Part shown: positions 35,827 to 44,338 of the stretch, piece after piece | Position numbering within the stretch: position 1 is the first letter of the stretch | How the letters are laid out: each line of letters begins with the position of its first letter | Source of the DNA: Ewingella allii | Lineage (GTDB): Bacteria; Pseudomonadota; Gammaproteobacteria; Enterobacterales; Enterobacteriaceae | DNA length: 64,000 bases | Direction: 5' to 3' | Assembly: GCF_044430645.1 (NCBI RefSeq) | Contig: NZ_JAWUDN010000012.1 | Span: 1 to 64,000, forward strand | Notes under the pieces: generated by a model | What the model was told of the DNA's origin: nothing | The model's database searches: none | Seen by the model: the letters and a program-made list of their open reading frames with translations, nothing else | Made by a program: the position numbers and the translations under genes

Positions 35827-35889
35827 TCTGGTGGTATGTCATTAATAAAGTGTGTTATATTTATGATATATATCGTAAATGGACTCGGG

Positions 35890-36222
35890 ATGAAATCAAT
35901 GAACGATTATGAGAAAAAACTTCTAGATCATGGTTTTTCTGCCAAGGATATTGGCAAGCTTAAAAATATCATTAAAAAAGATGAATCCCAAAAAGATACC
36001 CTCCAAAGTTTGGTTATTGATTTAAGCAGGCGTTTTTGGGGCGGTATCATTGGGTTGGTTTTATTGGCACTGATTGGTTTTTACGGGATTTTTAATGCTG
36101 ACAAATCGAGTGCCATTTCATATCTTATCGCTTTAGTATTTGGCGTTTTGGTTATTTATTTTGTAACGCCATTAAATTTATCTTGGAAATCTTATAGATT
36201 TATAAAAAAGACAAATAACTAA
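35890..36222 (+). CDS. small two-helix membrane protein, candidate immunity protein
   Basis: I do not recognise a named family. From the ATG at 35890 (after GGACTCGGG) the protein is 110 residues: a charged, lysine-rich soluble N-terminal part, then two membrane helices (about WGGIIGLVLLALIGFYGIF and AISYLIALVFGVLVIYF) and a short basic tail. The frame is open to an ATG at 35836, which would add a hydrophobic 18-residue lead, and an ATG at 35899 is also possible. It is AT-rich. Its stop overlaps the stop of the convergent DUF4225-like gene, so it may be an immunity protein to that product. Confidence 0.6.
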   Translation: MKSMNDYEKKLLDHGFSAKDIGKLKNIIKKDESQKDTLQSLVIDLSRRFWGGIIGLVLLALIGFYGIFNADKSSAISYLIALVFGVLVIYFVTPLNLSWKSYRFIKKTNN

Positions 36223-37037
36223 TTTTGAGATGGGTTATTTTGAATTTGATAGAGATTCATACTTATCCCAGCTCCTTTAACGGCGGCACCAGCACCATTT
36301 ATAGCGAGAGCTGGCTTACTCATTACTTGTACTTTGCGATAGTGATCTGTCGGAAGGTATTTGAAAAGTCTCCAAGCTTCTGGCTTCAATGTGAGCTTGA
36401 AAATACCATAGTAAGAAGTCGTTAAATCAACCACTTGGTAAGCTAGTAATCCTAGTCGCTGATCAAACCCTAAAAATTCCGCTACATCTTCATATGCGTC
36501 TCTTACTGGGTTTGCGGGATTTTGCACTCCCCTTAACTTACTTATCCCTTCTATTCCTGAACCGACACCATTCATCATTAACGCTGAACCTGCGACAACG
36601 CCTATGACATTGCCCGTCGCCGCAGAACCGACCAGCAAGCCTGCTCCGGCTATGATTTGTAAGCCACTTAGCACGACACCTATCCCATCAATGACATAGC
36701 CAATGATTTTTTCATTATCGTGATAAAATTTTACAGAAGATGAAATCGTGGCTTGGCCTGTCCGCAACATCCTGTCCTGAATAGAAAGATTCTCGGATTC
36801 GAGTTTAAGGTTCTGGATACACTCTTGGCATTGTTCATCATTGGTTGATGAACGGATGGTGTTTAGTTGCAGTGTGGCATAGTCGCGAACTTCATCGCGG
36901 AACTTCATTCTGAGAATTCCATCTTTCAGATGAACAAGAGAAATCGTACTGGCTATGTTTACTAATTTGTTTGCTTCAAGATTAGCCATAGTAAGAAAGT
37001 AATTTGAAAATCTATTCTTATCCCAGTAGTTATCCAT
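36219..37037 (-). CDS. DUF4225-like protein with glycine-rich hydrophobic core, candidate toxin
   Basis: The 272-residue protein resembles the DUF4225 proteins of enterobacteria, of unknown function. Residues 1-110 are soluble and helical with a Cys pair (CQEC near 70-73). Residues 111-165 are a long glycine-rich hydrophobic stretch (IIGYVIDGIGVVLSGLQII, then GAGLLVGSAATGNVIGVVAG), and residues 166-272 are soluble again. There is no signal peptide. Such a layout is seen in pore-forming effectors. It starts after AAGGGTG, is AT-rich, and is convergent with a small membrane protein gene. Toxin activity is inference from shape and neighbour only. Confidence 0.65.
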   Translation of the reverse strand: MDNYWDKNRFSNYFLTMANLEANKLVNIASTISLVHLKDGILRMKFRDEVRDYATLQLNTIRSSTNDEQCQECIQNLKLESENLSIQDRMLRTGQATISSSVKFYHDNEKIIGYVIDGIGVVLSGLQIIAGAGLLVGSAATGNVIGVVAGSALMMNGVGSGIEGISKLRGVQNPANPVRDAYEDVAEFLGFDQRLGLLAYQVVDLTTSYYGIFKLTLKPEAWRLFKYLPTDHYRKVQVMSKPALAINGAGAAVKGAGISMNLYQIQNNPSQN

Positions 37038-37693
37038 AACGCACCCTTATCTAAACGTAATATTTGGCTAATAGTACAGACCTTACCCTAAAGTAGCTTG
37101 ACTTGAAGAGCAAGGCAACCGACTTGGGTAGGTAAAAAACTATCGCGTTAAAAATCAATTAGATTTTTAATAGTAACGTAATGATAATGAAATTATTAGG
37201 CGGAAAAGTAATGGTTTTTAGTTGGGTGAGATTTTAGCTATATTGAGATGTCTGGTGATTTTTTTATTCGCGTGTTTTGAGGCTGATTCTATTTGTTTGA
37301 AGCTGCTCTCCGGCATTGGGTTAGACTCAAATTCGATTAATGCCTAGCCTTTCAATCTACATCGAAATGAGTTTATTTAGCATGCATCTCGCGAAGGCTG
37401 ACGTCTTTAAGTTCTCCTTGAGCCTCTGACCTAGTTTTTGACCATACCGAGGGCATTTTCGAAATGGTCACCAACATCATGGCGCTGTTTAAATACGCAT
37501 CCTAGGCACGCTCCAACACAGGGATAAAATACGGATATTTTGAGTAATTGAGCAGTTTAGCTAACTCTTTTGCTGACCAATACTCGCTCCATGCTTATCA
37601 GTTCAAAGGGTAGGTTGTGTTCTGGTAGTCAGTAAAAAACAAAAAAGCCCGACTCTATGCGGGCTTTGAGGGCTTTGCGATGCGTTTCGAGCA
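37038..37693. other. AT-rich gene-free region before yicC
   Basis: No credible gene is seen in 656 bases. The longest open stretches are under 30 codons. The region upstream of the DUF4225-like gene (to about 37200) should hold its promoter. The rest looks like decayed or non-coding DNA, with the yicC terminator at its right end. It contrasts with the compact backbone around it. Confidence 0.5.
37643..37668 (-). terminator. yicC terminator
   Basis: On the minus strand AAGCCCG / CGGGCTT arms with an 8-base loop are followed by six T, about 26 bases after the yicC stop. Confidence 0.85.
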
Positions 37694-38557
37694 TTACTCA
37701 ATATTCTGAATCTGCTCGCGCATTTGCTCGATCAGCACTTTCAGCTCGATGGCTGAGGTGGTGACGTCAGAATTGATGGATTTGGAAGCCAGCGTGTTTG
37801 ATTCGCGGTTGAACTCTTGCATCATGAAGTCCAGACGGCGGCCGACGGCTTCTTCCTTTTTGAGGATTTTATGCGTTTCTTTTACATGCGCATCAAGGCG
37901 GTCCAGCTCTTCTGCCACGTCTACGCGCTGAGCCATTAACACCAGTTCCTGCTCCAGACGGGTGTTTTCCAGCTGAACTTGCGCATCTTCCAGTTTGCTG
38001 ACCAGACGCTCGCGCTGCCATTGCAGAACATTTGGCATCTGGGCGCGCACTTTAACCACTTCAGCACTAACGCCGTCGAGGCGCGTTTCAATCAGCGTCT
38101 TCAGGGCGGCGCCTTCGCTTTCGCGGGCGGTGATGAAATCGTCGATGGCAGTTTCCAGCGCAACCAGCAGTTCATTGCTGATCGCATCTAAATCTTGCTC
38201 TTCGGCCAGCATTACGCCCGGCCAGCGCAGGACTTCCAGCGGATTGATTTCGCCTTCGTCGCTCTGCATTTTTACCCATTGGGCGGCCGCAACCAGCTGT
38301 TTAGCCAGCTTTTCATTCAATTGCAGGGTGCTTTGCGCGCTTGGGTCGAGATCAAAACGCAGGTTACATTCGACTTTCCCACGGGTCAGGCGGGAGCGAA
38401 GACGCTCGCGGATCACCGGTTCGAGGCTGCGGAACTGCTCTGGCAGACGGATGTAGGTTTCGAGATAACGTTGGTTCACCGAGCGGAGTTCCCACGCTGC
38501 GCTGCCCCAGTCGCCCTTGATTTCACGTCGGGCATAAGCGGTCATACTACGGATCAT
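37694..38557 (-). CDS. yicC: YicC-family endoribonuclease
   Basis: YicC proteins are conserved bacterial endoribonucleases (YicC_N plus DUF1732 domains) involved in small-RNA and mRNA turnover. The 287-residue protein begins MIRSMTAYAR and has the family's RSVNQRYLE N-terminal motif and C-terminal DVAEELDRLDAHVKE and GRRLDFMMQEFNRESNTL segments. It is divergent from rph, the same arrangement as in E. coli. Confidence 0.93.
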   Translation of the reverse strand: MIRSMTAYARREIKGDWGSAAWELRSVNQRYLETYIRLPEQFRSLEPVIRERLRSRLTRGKVECNLRFDLDPSAQSTLQLNEKLAKQLVAAAQWVKMQSDEGEINPLEVLRWPGVMLAEEQDLDAISNELLVALETAIDDFITARESEGAALKTLIETRLDGVSAEVVKVRAQMPNVLQWQRERLVSKLEDAQVQLENTRLEQELVLMAQRVDVAEELDRLDAHVKETHKILKKEEAVGRRLDFMMQEFNRESNTLASKSINSDVTTSAIELKVLIEQMREQIQNIE

Positions 38558-38762
38558 GTCTGCGTACCTGTTGATGTAAAGATGGAGCGATTATAGCTTC
38601 CGTGGGCGGGTCATGATAGGCATTCCCTGAAACCCGCGCGCATATTCAGGCTCTTTATACAGATATTCTCGGGCGATTTGCTCACTAGCCCGCCAGATGC
38701 AACGCGGGCGAATTTCTGTATAATGCGCAGCCAAACACGATTCGCGACCCGGAGATCAACCC

Positions 38763-39479
38763 ATGCGTCCAGCAGGCCGAAATGCACAACAGGTGCGCCC
38801 CCTGACACTGACCCGTCACTATACCAAACATGCTGAAGGTTCAGTTTTAGTGGAATTTGGTGATACCAAAGTGCTTTGTACCGCCACGGTTGAAGAAGGT
38901 GTTCCGCGCTTTCTTAAAGGCCAAGGGCAGGGTTGGATCACTGCCGAATACGGCATGTTGCCGCGCTCTACCCACACGCGTAACTTCCGTGAAGCTGCTA
39001 AAGGCAAGCAGGGCGGGCGTACTCTTGAGATTCAACGCCTGATTGCTCGCTCGCTGCGCGCCGCCGTAGATTTGAAAAAGCTCGGCGAATTCACCATCAC
39101 GCTCGACTGCGACGTTTTGCAAGCTGACGGCGGCACGCGTACTGCTTCTATCAGTGGCGCCTGTGTAGCACTGGCCGACGCGCTGAACGCGCTGGTTGCT
39201 GCTGGCAAGCTGAAAGCAAACCCAATGAAAGGTCTGGTGGCGGCGGTGTCAGTGGGTATTGTGAATGGCGAAGCGCTGTGCGACCTCGAGTATGTTGAGG
39301 ACTCCGCGGCTGAAACCGATATGAACGTAGTAATGATGGAAGATGGCCGCATGATTGAGGTGCAGGGCACCGCAGAAGGTGAGCCGTTCAGCCATGAAGA
39401 GCTACTGAGCTTGTTGACCCTCGCACGGGAGGGAATCGACACCATCTTCCAGGCGCAGAAAGCGGCGCTAGCGGAATAA
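38763..39479 (+). CDS. rph: ribonuclease PH
   Basis: RNase PH trims the 3' ends of tRNA precursors using phosphate. The 238-residue protein is complete, with the phosphate-binding GGTRTASISGA region and the conserved RSLRAAVD and KGLVAAVSVG segments. Unlike E. coli K-12, where a frameshift destroys rph, the C-terminus (EGIDTIFQAQKAAL) is intact. The gene ends just before a transcription attenuator that controls pyrE, so its translation matters for pyrE control. Confidence 0.96.
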   Translation: MRPAGRNAQQVRPLTLTRHYTKHAEGSVLVEFGDTKVLCTATVEEGVPRFLKGQGQGWITAEYGMLPRSTHTRNFREAAKGKQGGRTLEIQRLIARSLRAAVDLKKLGEFTITLDCDVLQADGGTRTASISGACVALADALNALVAAGKLKANPMKGLVAAVSVGIVNGEALCDLEYVEDSAAETDMNVVMMEDGRMIEVQGTAEGEPFSHEELLSLLTLAREGIDTIFQAQKAALAE

Positions 39480-39483
39480 TTTT

Positions 39484-39511
39484 TAAGGCGACTGAGAAGT
39501 CGCCTTTTTTA
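39484..39511 (+). terminator. pyrE attenuator
   Basis: AAGGCGACT / AGTCGCCTT hairpin followed by six T begins only 5 bases after the rph stop. In E. coli, ribosomes translating the end of rph close behind RNA polymerase prevent this hairpin when UTP is low, raising pyrE expression. The same layout is present here. Confidence 0.88.
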
Positions 39512-39561
39512 TGGCCTAAAGGCCGACGACCGACTGAGAACAGAGTAGACAGGAGACCCCC

Positions 39562-40203
39562 ATGAAAGCTTATCAGCGCCAGTTTATTGAATTTGCATTG
39601 AACAAACAGGTTTTGAAGTTTGGTGAATTCACCTTGAAATCAGGCCGAATCAGCCCGTACTTCTTTAATGCCGGTTTATTTAATACTGGGCGCGATTTGG
39701 CGTTGCTGGGCCGTTTTTATGCCGAAGCCTTAATGGATTCTAAAATCGATTTCGACTTAGTATTTGGCCCAGCCTACAAGGGTATCCCGATTGCGACCAC
39801 CACCGCCGTGGCGCTGGCCGAGCATCACGACCGAGACGTGCCTTACTGCTTTAACCGTAAAGAAGCCAAAGATCACGGCGAAGGCGGTTTGCTGGTAGGA
39901 AGCCCGTTGCAGGGTCGAATCATGCTAGTAGATGATGTGATCACCGCCGGAACGGCGATCCGTGAATCCATGGAAATTATCGCGGCGCATCAGGCCACTC
40001 TCGCGGGCGTGCTGATTTCTCTCGACCGCCAAGAGCGCGGCCGTGCCGATATTTCTGCGATTCAGGAAGTGGAGCGCGACTATCATTGTAAGGTGATTTC
40101 GATTATCACTCTGCAAGACCTGATTGCTTATCTGGAAGAGAAAACGGAAATGGCCGACCATCTGGCCGCCGTGCGTGCTTACCAGCAGAAGTACGGGGTC
40201 TAA
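39562..40203 (+). CDS. pyrE: orotate phosphoribosyltransferase
   Basis: PyrE joins orotate to PRPP, giving OMP in pyrimidine synthesis. The 213-residue protein has the PRPP-binding motif IMLVDDVITAGTA (about 120-132), the catalytic loop RKEAKDHGEGG (99-109) and the conserved FNAGLFNTG start region. The start follows CAGGAGACCCCC. Second gene of rph-pyrE, controlled by the attenuator in the gap. Confidence 0.97.
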   Translation: MKAYQRQFIEFALNKQVLKFGEFTLKSGRISPYFFNAGLFNTGRDLALLGRFYAEALMDSKIDFDLVFGPAYKGIPIATTTAVALAEHHDRDVPYCFNRKEAKDHGEGGLLVGSPLQGRIMLVDDVITAGTAIRESMEIIAAHQATLAGVLISLDRQERGRADISAIQEVERDYHCKVISIITLQDLIAYLEEKTEMADHLAAVRAYQQKYGV

Positions 40204-40238
40204 ACTCTATTAAGTATCGCCACTGAAAGGGAATCAGT

Positions 40239-42452
40239 ATGGATTTGTCGTCGCATAAGCATGGTGCAATGCCCAGTGGGGCGGCAGAAAGCCTGTGCCG
40301 TTCCCTTTCAGCTCTTCGCAATAACCCCTCGTCCGAGGGAAGTCGCCTCAGCCCGGCGGCCTATCAAAAAATTCTGCATTACTGCGGTGTGCGGCCCGAT
40401 CTTGCGGGCTGGCGCAGATTCCTCCTGCTTTGCCTCTCTCTGCTGGGCTTTTTAGCCTTGGCCTGCGGCGTGGTGTTTTTCATTGCGTGGAACTGGGCAT
40501 TGATGCCCAAGATGGCTAAGTTCGCCGTGGTGGAATTGTGGATAGTCGCGCTGGCCGTGGTGGTGTGGTGGCGCTGGTATGACAGCGTTGCGCAATCCGC
40601 CCTGTTGGCGCTAGGGCTGAGTTTTGGCGGCCTATTTGCCTTGTATGGGCAGGTCTATCAAACCGGAGCCGATAGCTGGGAGCTGTTCCGCGCGTGGGCC
40701 ATCGTGCTGTTACCGTTGGCCCTCATTGCCCGCCGCAACGGCCTGTGGTTCTGCTTCTGGGTGGTTGCTAATCTGGCTTTCCAACTCTATTACGTGGGCC
40801 GAAGTTCAGCTTTCTTTAGCGATATACCTTTCGCTAATCTCGACTGGTTCAGCGACTCCACTCTCTATATCTACATTGCGATCCAGGCGTGCTGCCTGAT
40901 TCTGCGTGAGGCTCTGGCGGAATATGCGCAAAAACGCCGCCCCGATAGCTGGCTGACCAGCCGCTGGTTGCCGCGTTTGATGGCAGCATACCTATTGCTG
41001 ACCCTGACGCCGCTGGCCGCCGAGGCCATCGTCGCCGCGGACTACAGCAGTAAATTAGGTTTACTGCTGTGGGCGCTGACGATTCTGGTGGGCTATTTCT
41101 ACTACCGTCACCGTCGCCCGGATTTATGCATGCTGACGCTGGGCGTGATTAGCGTGGTGTTCATCGGCTGCATACTCATCATGCAGCTTTTCGACCGTCT
41201 CTGGGATGTTGGCAGCCTGTTTTTCGCCTGCTGCTTAATGATGTTATGGCTGGTGGCCGGGGGCGCGGTGCTGCTTCACTGGCGGCGGCAGTTATACCAA
41301 CGGCAGGCGGATGACGTGAAGCCGGACGCCCTGATCGAGCTGCTACAAGAACTGACTGAGCGGCAGTTATTGAGTGAAGAGCAGAGTGCCGAGCTGAAGA
41401 ATTTCGACCACACCACGCACCTGCCTTGGTATCTGCGCGCGGTGCTGGCTCTGGGGGGCTGGGCCGCCGCGCTGATTATTTTGGCCCTGCTGGCATTGTT
41501 GCTGTACGCCACCGACCTGCTCGATTCGATGAATGGCATCACGCTGCTGGTGCCTTCCTTGATTATTGCCGCGCTGGCGGCCGGGCTGCTTCGCGCCAAG
41601 GGGATTGGTCAACAGCATATCGGCCTCGCGTGGGCCATCGCCGCAACCTATGGCCTATGTTTTAGCCTTTACCTATTTATCGATCCCGACTGGAACAGCC
41701 ATTTTATTATTGATTCGCTGTGGTTCCTGCCGGTGCTGGCGGTGATGGCGATTTTCATGCCGAACCGCGCCTACCGTTTTATGGCGGTGACGGCGTTCTT
41801 ATTTATTCTGGTGTTCTCGCTCGGCTATCTGATGAGCTTACAGGTTCATCCCGCTGTTGCGACAGCAGCCACGTCGCTAGTGGTGGCAATGGTTGTGGCG
41901 GCGTGGATTGGCGTCACTGCCCGGCAAGACCAGCCGCAAACTAAGGCCCGCAGCGAGCTGACCCTCAGCTTGCTGCATGGCATTCCGACGGCTTTGATGC
42001 TGCTATGCCTCGCTGGCGTGCATTCCGACCTGCTCGACGATTTCTTCTGGAATAGCTCCGCGCCGATATTTTTGCCCATGAGTTTGGGCGCGGGCATTGC
42101 AGCAGGCCTTATTCTGGCAGGAGTATGTCAGGCGGTGGTGTTCCGCTCGCCAATAACGGCGGTTTACCTGCCCGCCGCCTGCGTTTGTGCTGGCGTGGCG
42201 CTGTTCTCGCCGGGTATGGGCTTTGGACTATTGCTGCTGCTGGCCGCGCGCCGTCAGGGCAGCAAAGAGTGGCTGGCGATGGCTGGCGCATTCCTGCTGC
42301 TCTATCTCACCTATTGGTACTACTTCCTCGGCATCAGCCTGCTGCATAAATCACTGCTGTTATTGATGACCGGGTTGGTCTTGCTGGGGCTGGCTCTGGC
42401 GGCGAAGAAGTTACTGCCAGCAAAAGGCGAGGGGGCAGTTTATGAAAACTAA
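40239..42452 (+). CDS. DUF2157/DUF4401-type polytopic membrane protein
   Basis: A 737-residue protein with a cytosolic N-terminal part of about 65 residues (DUF2157-like) and then some 20 hydrophobic helices. A mid-protein soluble linker (about 350-400, LIELLQELTERQLLSEEQ) fits the second repeat start of the DUF2157-DUF4401 family. The function is unknown. The next gene overlaps it by 11 bases and encodes a GDYXXLXY protein, the constant partner of this family, so they likely form one membrane complex. Start follows AAAGGGAATC. Not present at this place in E. coli. Confidence 0.82.
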   Translation: MDLSSHKHGAMPSGAAESLCRSLSALRNNPSSEGSRLSPAAYQKILHYCGVRPDLAGWRRFLLLCLSLLGFLALACGVVFFIAWNWALMPKMAKFAVVELWIVALAVVVWWRWYDSVAQSALLALGLSFGGLFALYGQVYQTGADSWELFRAWAIVLLPLALIARRNGLWFCFWVVANLAFQLYYVGRSSAFFSDIPFANLDWFSDSTLYIYIAIQACCLILREALAEYAQKRRPDSWLTSRWLPRLMAAYLLLTLTPLAAEAIVAADYSSKLGLLLWALTILVGYFYYRHRRPDLCMLTLGVISVVFIGCILIMQLFDRLWDVGSLFFACCLMMLWLVAGGAVLLHWRRQLYQRQADDVKPDALIELLQELTERQLLSEEQSAELKNFDHTTHLPWYLRAVLALGGWAAALIILALLALLLYATDLLDSMNGITLLVPSLIIAALAAGLLRAKGIGQQHIGLAWAIAATYGLCFSLYLFIDPDWNSHFIIDSLWFLPVLAVMAIFMPNRAYRFMAVTAFLFILVFSLGYLMSLQVHPAVATAATSLVVAMVVAAWIGVTARQDQPQTKARSELTLSLLHGIPTALMLLCLAGVHSDLLDDFFWNSSAPIFLPMSLGAGIAAGLILAGVCQAVVFRSPITAVYLPAACVCAGVALFSPGMGFGLLLLLAARRQGSKEWLAMAGAFLLLYLTYWYYFLGISLLHKSLLLLMTGLVLLGLALAAKKLLPAKGEGAVYEN

Positions 42453-42975
42453 ATCAGGGCTGAAATGGCTGGCGGGAGCTGTCGTGCTGCTGGTGCTCGC
42501 GGCGACTAACGTCTCTATTTATCACAAAGAGCAACTGCTCAAGCACGGCGCGGTGGTTATTCTCGAGCTGGCGCCGGTTGACCCTCGCTCGCTGATGCAG
42601 GGGGATTATATGGCGCTAAACTATGCGCTGGTTCAACCCTTGCAGCAGGGGCTGTATGAGCAAGGTGAAACCTGCCGCACCACCGGCGAACAGTGCCTCC
42701 CCTCTAATGGCAAATTGGTTGTCACCCTGGATGAGCAGCGGCGAGCGGTGAGCGCGGTGATGAACAAAGGGCAGCCTTTGCATAAGCAGGAGAGGCTGCT
42801 GCAATATCATCTGTCTGGAGCCCGTTTGAATATCGGCACGCCGAGTTACTTCTTTCAGGAAGGTCATGCCGAGCGTTTTGAAAAGGCGCGCTATGGCGAG
42901 TTTCGGGTGGCTGATGACGGCACGGCGCTGCTGACCTATATGCTCGATGAAAAGGGTGCGCGCATCCTTCCTTGA
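42442..42975 (+). CDS. GDYXXLXY domain protein, partner of the DUF2157/DUF4401 protein
   Basis: A 177-residue membrane-anchored protein with one N-terminal helix (about 9-26) and a soluble domain presumably outside the membrane. The family-naming motif is exact: GDYMALNY at residues 54-61, after PVDPRSLMQ. It overlaps the preceding gene by 11 bases. The domain has no known activity. Its strict pairing with the large polytopic protein suggests that the two work together. Confidence 0.88.
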   Translation: MKTKSGLKWLAGAVVLLVLAATNVSIYHKEQLLKHGAVVILELAPVDPRSLMQGDYMALNYALVQPLQQGLYEQGETCRTTGEQCLPSNGKLVVTLDEQRRAVSAVMNKGQPLHKQERLLQYHLSGARLNIGTPSYFFQEGHAERFEKARYGEFRVADDGTALLTYMLDEKGARILP

Positions 42976-42998
42976 GCTTTCCCATTGAATTCACAACA

Positions 42999-43026
42999 AT
43001 AAAAAAGGGCCTTTCGGCCCTTTTTA
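42999..43026. terminator. bidirectional terminator between the GDYXXLXY gene and slmA
   Basis: AAAAAAGGGCC-TTTC-GGCCCTTTTT, with A and T runs on both sides, between convergent genes. Confidence 0.85.
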
Positions 43027-43053
43027 CTGCAAACGCTTTAACTGCCAAACGAA

Positions 43054-43650
43054 TTAGATCAGCTGCGCGGCAATAAGCGGCCAGCGCGCATCAAAATCCT
43101 GCGTCGGGCGATACTTAAACTCGGAACGCACAAAGCGCGACAGCATGCCTTCGCAGTAAGCCAGAAGCTGGCTCGCCAGCAGCGTCTCGTCGGTGCTGTA
43201 TCCACTACCTTCACGCATTTTCTTTTCACGCAAAACCTGTTTCAACTGTACCTCAATTCGCTCGAAAAGCTGATTGATGCGGCCCTGAAGGCGGTCTTGT
43301 TCAAACATTAATGCGTGGCCAGTCATGATGCGTGTCAGGCCCGGGTTGCGCTCTGCAAAACCCAAAATTAGCAAAAGGATCAGTCGCAGCCGGTTCAGCG
43401 TCTCTTTCTCATCTTGCAAAATCAGGTTGATGCGGGTGATTAAGCTGTCTTCGATAAACTCAATTAAGCTATCGAACATCCGCGTTTTACTTGGAAAATG
43501 GCGATAAAGTGCAGCTTCCGATACCCCAACGTTGGCGGCAAGTTTAGCCGTTGTTATCCGCTGGCTGCCGTCGCTGGACTGAAGCATTTGCGCTAATGCC
43601 TGCAAAATCTCCTCGCGCCGATTCCTTTTGGTAGTTTCTTTTTCTGCCAT
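43054..43650 (-). CDS. slmA: nucleoid occlusion factor SlmA
   Basis: SlmA binds specific chromosomal sites and blocks FtsZ ring formation over the nucleoid. The protein is a TetR-fold regulator that acts on FtsZ rather than on transcription. The start at 43650 gives 198 residues, equal to E. coli SlmA, beginning MAEKETTKRNRREEIL, with a helix-turn-helix at about 30-55 (TTAKLAANVGVSEAALYRHF). The open frame to 43710 adds 20 unmatched residues and is rejected. It lies between pyrE and dut, as in E. coli, apart from the inserted membrane pair. Confidence 0.95.
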   Translation of the reverse strand: MAEKETTKRNRREEILQALAQMLQSSDGSQRITTAKLAANVGVSEAALYRHFPSKTRMFDSLIEFIEDSLITRINLILQDEKETLNRLRLILLLILGFAERNPGLTRIMTGHALMFEQDRLQGRINQLFERIEVQLKQVLREKKMREGSGYSTDETLLASQLLAYCEGMLSRFVRSEFKYRPTQDFDARWPLIAAQLI

Positions 43651-43864
43651 GTCTGAATAGACCCTTGCTAAAAACGGCTTAAAACATGAGAGACCGCACA
43701 ATTGCCGCATGAATCTTGAAGATCCTGCGGCTTATTAGTTCACTTATCGTGTTTACCCTTCGCATTCGATGCACTTAGCATTGATAACATTGGGTTTTTA
43801 GTGCGGTCTATAGTGATAAGAATCTGTTCAATATCGCGTTTCAAGCGCGGTGCTGAACAGGTTC

Positions 43865-44338
43865 TTATTGGCGACCTGAGTGACCAAAGCCACCTGCGCC
43901 ACGTTCGCTGCTTTCGAAGTCTTCAACCAGATTAAATTCGGCTTGGACAACGGGTACGAAGACCATTTGAGCGACGCGTTCGCCCGGCTCAACCATGAAG
44001 GTTGTTTGACCACGGTTCCAGACGGAAATCATCAATTGGCCCTGGTAGTCAGAGTCGATCAGGCCAACCAGATTGCCCAAAACTACCCCGTGTTTATGAC
44101 CAAGACCCGAACGCGGTAAAATCACCGCCGCCAGATTAGCATCACCGATGTGAATAGCCAGACCGGTCGGCAATAAGGTGGTTTCGCCCGGTTTCAACTC
44201 AACCGCGGCATCAAGGCAGGCGCGTAAATCTAAGCCTGCAGACCCTGGAGTGGCATACGCCGGTAATGGAAAAGTCGAACCAATACGTGGGTCGAGAATT
44301 TTAATGTCGATTTTTTTTAACGGACTAGTTGTGTTCAT
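43865..44338 (-). CDS. dut: deoxyuridine 5'-triphosphate nucleotidohydrolase (dUTPase)
   Basis: Dut hydrolyses dUTP to dUMP, keeping uracil out of DNA and feeding dTMP synthesis. The enzyme is a trimer. The 157-residue protein shows all five motifs: SAGLDLRA (I), PRSGLG (III) after the second motif, GLIDSDYQG, RVAQMVFVP (IV) and RGAGGFGHSG (V). The N-terminus is about five residues longer than in E. coli. Its start overlaps the end of coaBC by 14 bases, so the two are coupled. Confidence 0.96.
   Translation of the reverse strand: MNTTSPLKKIDIKILDPRIGSTFPLPAYATPGSAGLDLRACLDAAVELKPGETTLLPTGLAIHIGDANLAAVILPRSGLGHKHGVVLGNLVGLIDSDYQGQLMISVWNRGQTTFMVEPGERVAQMVFVPVVQAEFNLVEDFESSERGAGGFGHSGRQ

Noticed and set aside
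37420..37505. Short frame resembling the end of a lost gene
   Set aside because: Only 27 codons between stops with no recognisable motif, not enough to call a pseudogene.
43054..43650. slmA as an ordinary TetR repressor of its neighbours
   Set aside because: Length, N-terminus and position match SlmA, the nucleoid occlusion factor, so a local repressor role is not called.
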